Position numbers and translations under genes: made by a program. Below, one piece after another: positions 46,778-50,806 of a stretch of 50,806 nucleotides of DNA (position 1 is the stretch's first letter; each line of letters starts with the position of its first letter). Where the stretch lies: contig PTKV01000001.1 of NCBI GenBank assembly GCA_002937895.1, forward strand, positions 68,057 to 118,862, written 5' to 3'. Source of the DNA: Alphaproteobacteria bacterium MarineAlpha5_Bin9. GTDB taxonomy: Bacteria; Pseudomonadota; Alphaproteobacteria; HIMB59; GCA-002718135. The notes beneath the pieces were generated by a model. That model was not told the origin of the DNA and ran no database searches. It saw only the letters and a list, made by a program, of their open reading frames with translations.

Positions 46778-47572
46778 ATGAAAAAGGAATATTATAAAAA
46801 TTCAAAAAATAAAATTAAACTTTATCAAGGAGATAGTATAAAAATTTTAGACGAGTTAATAAAATCTAAAAAAATAAAATTTGATTGTATATTTGCTGAT
46901 CCACCATATTTTTTAAGCAATGGTGGAGTGTCAGTAAAAAATGGTAAAAGAGTAAGTGTAAACAAAGGATACTGGGATAAAAGCAAAGGAATTGAAAAAA
47001 ATTTTAATTTTAATTTGAAATGGTTGTCAAAATGTCAAAAATTATTAACAAATAATGGTACAATTTGGATAAGCGGAACATTTCATATAATTTATTCTAT
47101 AGCTTATATTGCCGAAAAATTAGATATGAAGTTTTTAAATAATATAGTATGGCAAAAACCCAACCCGCCTCCAAATTTAAGCTGTCGTTATTTTACTCAC
47201 TCGACAGAAACCATACTTTGGTTAGCCAAAAATAAAAAATCAAAACATCAATTTAACTATAATTATACAAAAAACATAAATAAAAACAAACAAATGAAAG
47301 ATGTTTGGACAATCTCATCACCAAAAAAAATAGAAAAACAATTTGGAAAACACCCTACACAAAAACCATATAAGTTGCTTGATATAATTTTAAACACTTC
47401 TACATCAGAAGGTGATTATATTCTTGATCCTTTTAATGGAAGTGGAACAACAGGGGTTGTTTCAGCTTTAAAAAATAGAAGATATATAGGAATTGAAAAA
47501 GAAAAAAAATATTGTGATTTATCTATAAAAAATTTTGAAAACTTAGAAAGATATCCATCCTCCAGCAAGTAA
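46778..47572 (+). CDS. Orphan DpnA-like DNA adenine methyltransferase
   Basis: A 264-residue beta-class N6-adenine methyltransferase. The catalytic DPPY is at residues 41-44 and the SAM-binding DPFNGSGTTG at 217-226, the beta-class order. FADPPYFLSNGG, NLSCRYFTHSTETILW, KQMKDVW and KHPTQKP closely resemble what I recall of M.DpnIIB (DpnA), which methylates GATC, including in single-stranded DNA. It lacks the C-terminal domain of CcrM. No restriction nuclease gene is adjacent, so it is a solitary methyltransferase. Specificity for GATC is inferred. Confidence 0.9.
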   Translation: MKKEYYKNSKNKIKLYQGDSIKILDELIKSKKIKFDCIFADPPYFLSNGGVSVKNGKRVSVNKGYWDKSKGIEKNFNFNLKWLSKCQKLLTNNGTIWISGTFHIIYSIAYIAEKLDMKFLNNIVWQKPNPPPNLSCRYFTHSTETILWLAKNKKSKHQFNYNYTKNINKNKQMKDVWTISSPKKIEKQFGKHPTQKPYKLLDIILNTSTSEGDYILDPFNGSGTTGVVSALKNRRYIGIEKEKKYCDLSIKNFENLERYPSSSK

Positions 47573-47632
47573 TATTAAAAACACAATAGGTATAAGTATT
47601 AAAATAGCACCAATTATTAAAATTGCTCTCAT
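47543..47632 (-). CDS. Candidate 29-residue single-helix membrane peptide
   Basis: Minus-strand frame starting ATG at 47632 and reading MRAILIIGAILILIPIVF, then a few more hydrophobic residues, ending AGGWISF. Nearly all residues fit one membrane helix. The last 30 bases overlap the end of the methyltransferase gene tail to tail. No good ribosome site is visible, so it may be chance in AT-rich DNA, but the clean start, uninterrupted helix and glycine-tryptophan end are suggestive. Confidence 0.35.
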   Translation of the reverse strand: MRAILIIGAILILIPIVFLILLAGGWISF

Positions 47633-47689
47633 AAAAATAATATATGATCAAATTACAAATAAATAAACTAAATTAAAAGGAACTAATAT

Positions 47690-47832
47690 ACGCAAGATAT
47701 CTTACAAATTTGAATGATAAACAATTTATTTTGCTAAATTAACGTCTAAGCCGCCTTAATTTCCGGGCATAAAGATATTAGAATGCTTTTTCACTACACA
47801 CATCTTAAAGCAGAGGATATATTGAGAAAATA
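47690..47832 (+). promoter_or_regulatory. Possible structured leader of the phosphatidylcholine synthase gene
   Basis: About 140 non-coding bases that are less AT-rich than other gaps. They include the palindrome AAGATATCTT (47694-47703), a possible GCAT...ATGC pairing around 47767-47786, and a possible GCTTT...AAAGC pairing around 47785-47812, with GAGGA at 47813-47817. No known riboswitch was matched by eye. The gap between the methyltransferase and this gene otherwise holds only the candidate minus-strand peptide. Confidence 0.25.
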
Positions 47833-48549
47833 ATGAAATTTAATATAAATAAAGAAAAAATTGCTGCCTGGGCCGTTCATGGGGTTACTGGCTCAGGAGC
47901 AGTACTTGGTCTTCTCGCAATTATAGCAATCATTAATAATGATGCTGTAGGTGCTTTTTTATGGCTTGGATTAGCATTATTAATTGATGGGATAGATGGT
48001 ACCTTGGCAAGAAAAGTAGATGTGAGTAAACTAACTCCAAATATTGACGGCACAATTCTAGACAGTGTAGTAGATTATTTAAACTATGTGATTATACCTA
48101 GTCTAATGATTTACTGGTTTCAAATGGTTCCGGCTGGATTTGAATTAATTATCCCTTCTGCAATTATGTTATCATCGCTTTATACATTTGCAAATTTAAA
48201 AATGAAAACTGAAGATTATTACTTTAGAGGCTTTCCTGCTGTGTGGAATATAGTTGTTTTATATTTCTTTATCTTAGGAACAAATGAATACATTAACACT
48301 TCGATTATTTTAATTTGTATAATTATAACATATATACCTATAAAATTTGTTCACCCGTTACGTGTTAAAGAGTTACGAAACTTAACTATTTTTTTTACAA
48401 TTATATGGTCAGCAACAACATTGAAGTTAGTTATAACTCCTACATCAAAAATATTTATGGTTGATAGTGCCATAATTTTTTTATTATGGATTTTAACATC
48501 AATTTATTTTGCTGCAATTTGTTTAGAACGCTCTTTCAAAAAAAATTAA
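47833..48549 (+). CDS. pcs: Phosphatidylcholine synthase
   Basis: A 238-residue membrane enzyme joining choline to CDP-diacylglycerol. The CDP-alcohol phosphotransferase motif is intact: Asp52 and Asp55-Gly56-x2-Ala59-Arg60, then Gly73-x3-Asp77-x3-Asp81. About seven helices follow. The first residues WAVHGVTGSGAVLGLLA and VHPLRVKELRNLTI near 176 match alphaproteobacterial Pcs. The gene looks less AT-rich than its neighbours, which may reflect high expression or a different history. It needs an external choline supply; no choline transporter gene is in the window. Confidence 0.92.
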   Translation: MKFNINKEKIAAWAVHGVTGSGAVLGLLAIIAIINNDAVGAFLWLGLALLIDGIDGTLARKVDVSKLTPNIDGTILDSVVDYLNYVIIPSLMIYWFQMVPAGFELIIPSAIMLSSLYTFANLKMKTEDYYFRGFPAVWNIVVLYFFILGTNEYINTSIILICIIITYIPIKFVHPLRVKELRNLTIFFTIIWSATTLKLVITPTSKIFMVDSAIIFLLWILTSIYFAAICLERSFKKN

Positions 48550-48570
48550 AATTTAATATTATAATTAATA

Positions 48571-48600
48571 AAGGGCACGTAAAGTGCCCTTTTAGTTTTT
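48571..48600. terminator. Terminator between convergent genes
   Basis: AAGGGCAC (48571-48578), loop GTAAA, GTGCCCTT (48584-48591), followed by a T-rich tail on the plus strand. It ends the pcs transcript and, with a shorter T run on the opposite side, may also serve the minus-strand membrane-protein gene. Confidence 0.85.
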
Positions 48601-48611
48601 CTAAAAAAATA

Positions 48612-48983
48612 CTAATCTGTGCTTCTGCTATAATAAAAAAATGCAGCTCCAAAGATTATACTTACAGCTACATTCATATATGCTGGAGGTCCTCCAAACA
48701 GACCAACAGTCATTTGATAAAGAGTAAGTAAAAGAAATAAACCATGAATAATACCGAATAACATTCCATATGATTGAATGGCATCTCCAGCAATATCGGC
48801 TGTTCTCCATGATATTAGTGCAAGCCCTATAACAGCAACTCCTAATCCGCCTGCTGCAGCATAAGCCGCAGAGCTTGATTCAAGTCCTGCCATATTAAAC
48901 CACATATCAGGCATAAGAATTGCTGAGATTCCGTTTAGCCCTATCCACACCCCATTAATTCTACATAATAATTTTAAGTTCAT
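48612..48983 (-). CDS. Small four-helix membrane protein of unknown function
   Basis: A 123-residue protein with about four hydrophobic helices and small-residue-rich stretches such as SSSAAYAAAGGLGVAVIGLALI. No family was recognised with confidence. A strong ribosome site (AAGGAGG) lies eight bases upstream of the ATG, and the gene is notably less AT-rich than most here, both suggesting good expression. It stands alone between pcs and the carbamoylase gene. Confidence 0.75.
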   Translation of the reverse strand: MNLKLLCRINGVWIGLNGISAILMPDMWFNMAGLESSSAAYAAAGGLGVAVIGLALISWRTADIAGDAIQSYGMLFGIIHGLFLLLTLYQMTVGLFGGPPAYMNVAVSIIFGAAFFYYSRSTD

Positions 48984-49116
48984 TTATTGCCTCCTTAAAT
49001 TATCATCACCATATCATCATTAAAATAATTTTAAAAAGTAATTTAATTGAACAATTTATATTTTAAAATTAAAATCAAAGATTCTATACATTTATTGGGT
49101 AAAATGAACAATTTGC

Positions 49117-50334
49117 TTAATTTCTTAATAGATTTTTTGTAACACTATAAAGCAAATTAACACCTTTGATTAAATTTTTATATTTTGTGTGCTCTCTTTT
49201 ATCATGGCTTATACCTTTGATGCTCGGTACAAAAATCATTGAAGTAGGACAAATTTTCGCTAACATTTGTGCATCATGGCCAGCGCCACTAAATAAGTCC
49301 ATATTAGAATATTTAAGTTTTTCCGAATGATATTTTATTATGCTATTTAATTTATGATCAAATTTTACAGAAGTAAATTTAACTAATTTTTTTATTTTAA
49401 ATTTAATATTTTTTTGTAAGCATAATTTTTTAATTTCCTTTTTTATTTTTTTTTCAACAACATTTAACTTATCATCTTTGGGGTTGCGCATATCAACAGA
49501 AAATTCAATTTTATTTGCAATAACGTTTATTTGATTAGGTTGAACACTAACTGAACCTATAGTAATTAGTTGATTGTTTTTTTTAGTTGATAATGAATTA
49601 ATATAGTTGTGTATCTTACCAAAAACCATCATTGGATCATGTCTATTTTTTAATGGTGTTGTTCCAGCATGATTTGATTTTCCAAATAAAGAAATTTTTA
49701 ACCAAGTAATTGCCTGTACTCCTTTAACAATACCAATATCTTTATTATTATTATGTAAGATGGGTCCTTGTTCTATATGTAATTCTAAAAATCTTTTGGG
49801 TCTAAAAAATAACTGTTTTTCTTTCCCCAAGTAATTAATTTTTTTTAAAGCCTCTTTAATTGTAATGCTATTAATATCTTTTATTTTATGGATTTTTTTT
49901 ATATTTTCTTTTTTTGTAAAAGACCAACTGCCCATCATATCTGGTGCAAATCTAACCCCTTCCTCATTAGTAAAAACCGCTAAACCAATTGATTCTTCAA
50001 TTTTATTTTTTTCTATCAAAGTTTGTATTACTTCTAAGGCACCCACCACACCTAAAGCACCATCATATTTGCCCCCATTTTTTACAGAGTCAATATGTGA
50101 GCCTAACAAGATGGGTTTGGTTTTGTTATTGTAATTATATAAACCAAAAATATTTCCTATATTATCAATTTTAATTGTTAATTTTAGAGATTTCATCCAA
50201 TTGATAATTATATCCCTAGCCCTTTTATCTTCATTAGTAAGTGCTATTCTATTAATGCCTGCTTTTTTATAATTACTTTTTAAATTATTAATTTTTTCTA
50301 TTCTTCTTAAGAATCTTTTCGAGTTAATTAACAT
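49117..50334 (-). CDS. M20-type N-carbamoyl-amino acid/allantoate amidohydrolase
   Basis: A 405-residue zinc hydrolase of the allantoate amidohydrolase/beta-ureidopropionase/L-carbamoylase group. Metal-site motifs are GSHIDSVKNGGKYDGALG (His80, Asp91), FTNEEGVRF (Glu124-Glu125), LELHIEQGP near 190, and the C-terminal SGAGHDAQMLA near 350. The dimerisation lid (about 210-325) includes KSNHAGTTPLKNRHDPM. The substrate class cannot be told apart by eye; hydantoinase or purine-breakdown genes are not nearby. Confidence 0.88.
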   Translation of the reverse strand: MLINSKRFLRRIEKINNLKSNYKKAGINRIALTNEDKRARDIIINWMKSLKLTIKIDNIGNIFGLYNYNNKTKPILLGSHIDSVKNGGKYDGALGVVGALEVIQTLIEKNKIEESIGLAVFTNEEGVRFAPDMMGSWSFTKKENIKKIHKIKDINSITIKEALKKINYLGKEKQLFFRPKRFLELHIEQGPILHNNNKDIGIVKGVQAITWLKISLFGKSNHAGTTPLKNRHDPMMVFGKIHNYINSLSTKKNNQLITIGSVSVQPNQINVIANKIEFSVDMRNPKDDKLNVVEKKIKKEIKKLCLQKNIKFKIKKLVKFTSVKFDHKLNSIIKYHSEKLKYSNMDLFSGAGHDAQMLAKICPTSMIFVPSIKGISHDKREHTKYKNLIKGVNLLYSVTKNLLRN

Positions 50335-50469
50335 AAAATAAATTATAACAAAATTATCATAAACGTTAAGAAGGAAATTTTTTAAGCGCTTTAGTTCCTA
50401 GCTGACTATGTGTTTTTAGATAATTTTAACAATTGACAGGCAAAAAATCATTGTTTTAAGGGAAATTCA

Positions 50470-50506
50470 AGACTACTAATTCGGAGTCTGTAAGTTTGAA
50501 TCTCAC
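50470..50506 (+). other. tRNA-like anticodon and T-arm remnant
   Basis: In the 251-base gap before the last gene, AGACT (50470-50474) pairs with AGTCT (50485-50489), and right after it GTAAG-TTTGAAT-CTCAC (50490-50506) forms a T-arm-like hairpin with the seven-base TTTGAAT loop and one mismatch. The first loop has ten bases rather than seven, and no matching acceptor stem or D-arm is found. It looks like a decayed tRNA or a chance resemblance. Nothing else is seen in this gap. Confidence 0.25.
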
Positions 50507-50585
50507 TGGACATATTAATTATATTTGCTAAACAAAATGAAAGTATATAGTTACGCTTATATAATTAACAACTAAAATTATTCCT

Positions 50586-50806
50586 ATGAAAAAGATATTA
50601 TTTCTTATTTTAATAGCTGTTTTTTTTGCTGGAGGTTACTATTATTTTTATCAAGATAATGGTGAAGTAAGCACAACCTCTTATGAGTTTGTAAAAATAG
50701 AAAAAGGTAATATTAAAAAAATCGTGTCAGCTACTGGAAAAATAACACCAACTAATTCTCAAATATTATCTTCAGAAATTTCTGGTAAAATTGTTAGTAT
50801 TGAAAA
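50586..50806 (+). CDS. Membrane fusion (HlyD/MacA-like) protein, N-terminal part
   Basis: Only the first 73 codons are in the window. An N-terminal membrane anchor (about residues 3-22) is followed by FVKIEKGNIKKIVSATGKITP and SEISGKIVSI, the start of a biotinyl-lipoyl-like hairpin region typical of periplasmic adaptor proteins of MacAB or RND efflux systems. The partner pump genes would lie beyond the window edge. Confidence 0.75.
   Translation, partial: MKKILFLILIAVFFAGGYYYFYQDNGEVSTTSYEFVKIEKGNIKKIVSATGKITPTNSQILSSEISGKIVSIE

Noticed and set aside
47690-47832. SAM-II or SAM-V riboswitch upstream of pcs
   Set aside because: The conserved core sequences of these classes could not be recognised, so only a generic leader was reported.
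48486-48731. 81-codon plus-strand frame spanning the end of pcs and the terminator
   Set aside because: It runs across a strong terminator and into the antisense of a well-supported minus-strand gene.
50400-50520. Intact tRNA gene
   Set aside because: No acceptor stem or D-arm pairs with the T-arm-like hairpin, and the candidate anticodon loop is ten bases.

Overview
This is a strikingly AT-rich, densely packed stretch of bacterial chromosome. Many genes overlap by 1 to 13 bases or are separated by fewer than 20. No tRNA, rRNA, insertion sequence, prophage or CRISPR array was found. The gene content and order point to a streamlined, probably marine alphaproteobacterium of the SAR11/HIMB59-like kind. 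Evidence includes aconitase divergent from the cytochrome c maturation genes, a HemY/Mic60-like pair divergent from tsaD followed by an EVE protein, an IalB-family protein, the rsmB, heparinase-like, purH run, and a SUV3-type helicase. The exact clade cannot be fixed by reading alone.

Layout. 1-5.7 kb (minus): TerB-like protein, SUV3-like RNA helicase, aconitase. 5.9-11.6 kb (plus): a tiny lysine/arginine-rich histone-like protein with a structured leader and a tandem-hairpin terminator, then a contiguous ccmABCDEFGH operon that includes a 34-residue ccmD. 11.7-16.3 kb: an orphan amino-acid binding protein, yggT-folD, then a minus-strand GT9 protein, argG and an IalB-like protein. 16.4-20.2 kb: asparaginase II, fructosamine kinase-like protein and asparagine synthetase. 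20.2-26.9 kb: Tas-type aldo/keto reductase, Bax-inhibitor-1 protein, a TPR-GT9 fusion, a GT8-like protein, and the HemY-like and Mic60-like proteins. 27-36.5 kb: tsaD, EVE protein, sulfotransferase, acetyl-CoA synthetase, thymidine kinase, rsmB, heparinase-like protein, purH and a small unknown.

36.5-41.4 kb is the most unusual part. It is a tight five-gene cassette: family 2 glycosyltransferase, NeuB-type synthase, radical SAM/SPASM enzyme, a second divergent NeuB-type synthase, and an SpsF/NeuA-like cytidylyltransferase. It looks like a pathway for a nonulosonic (sialic-acid-like) sugar or a related glycan with a radical-chemistry step. 41.4-50.8 kb is mixed accessory and housekeeping content: choline-kinase-like protein, HCCA isomerase, GFA protein, methyltransferase, MFS transporter, photolyase, an orphan DpnA-like DNA adenine methyltransferase, phosphatidylcholine synthase, a small membrane protein, an M20-type carbamoylase, and the start of an efflux adaptor protein.

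Themes. Several genes concern cell-surface glycans and lipids (GT2, GT8-like, GT9, TPR-GT9, both NeuB proteins, SpsF, sulfotransferase, heparinase-like protein, phosphatidylcholine synthase). Others concern respiration (ccm, aconitase, HemY-like) and nitrogen handling (amino-acid binding protein, asparaginase, AsnB, ArgG, carbamoylase). All functional calls are by reading conserved motifs; no database search was run.
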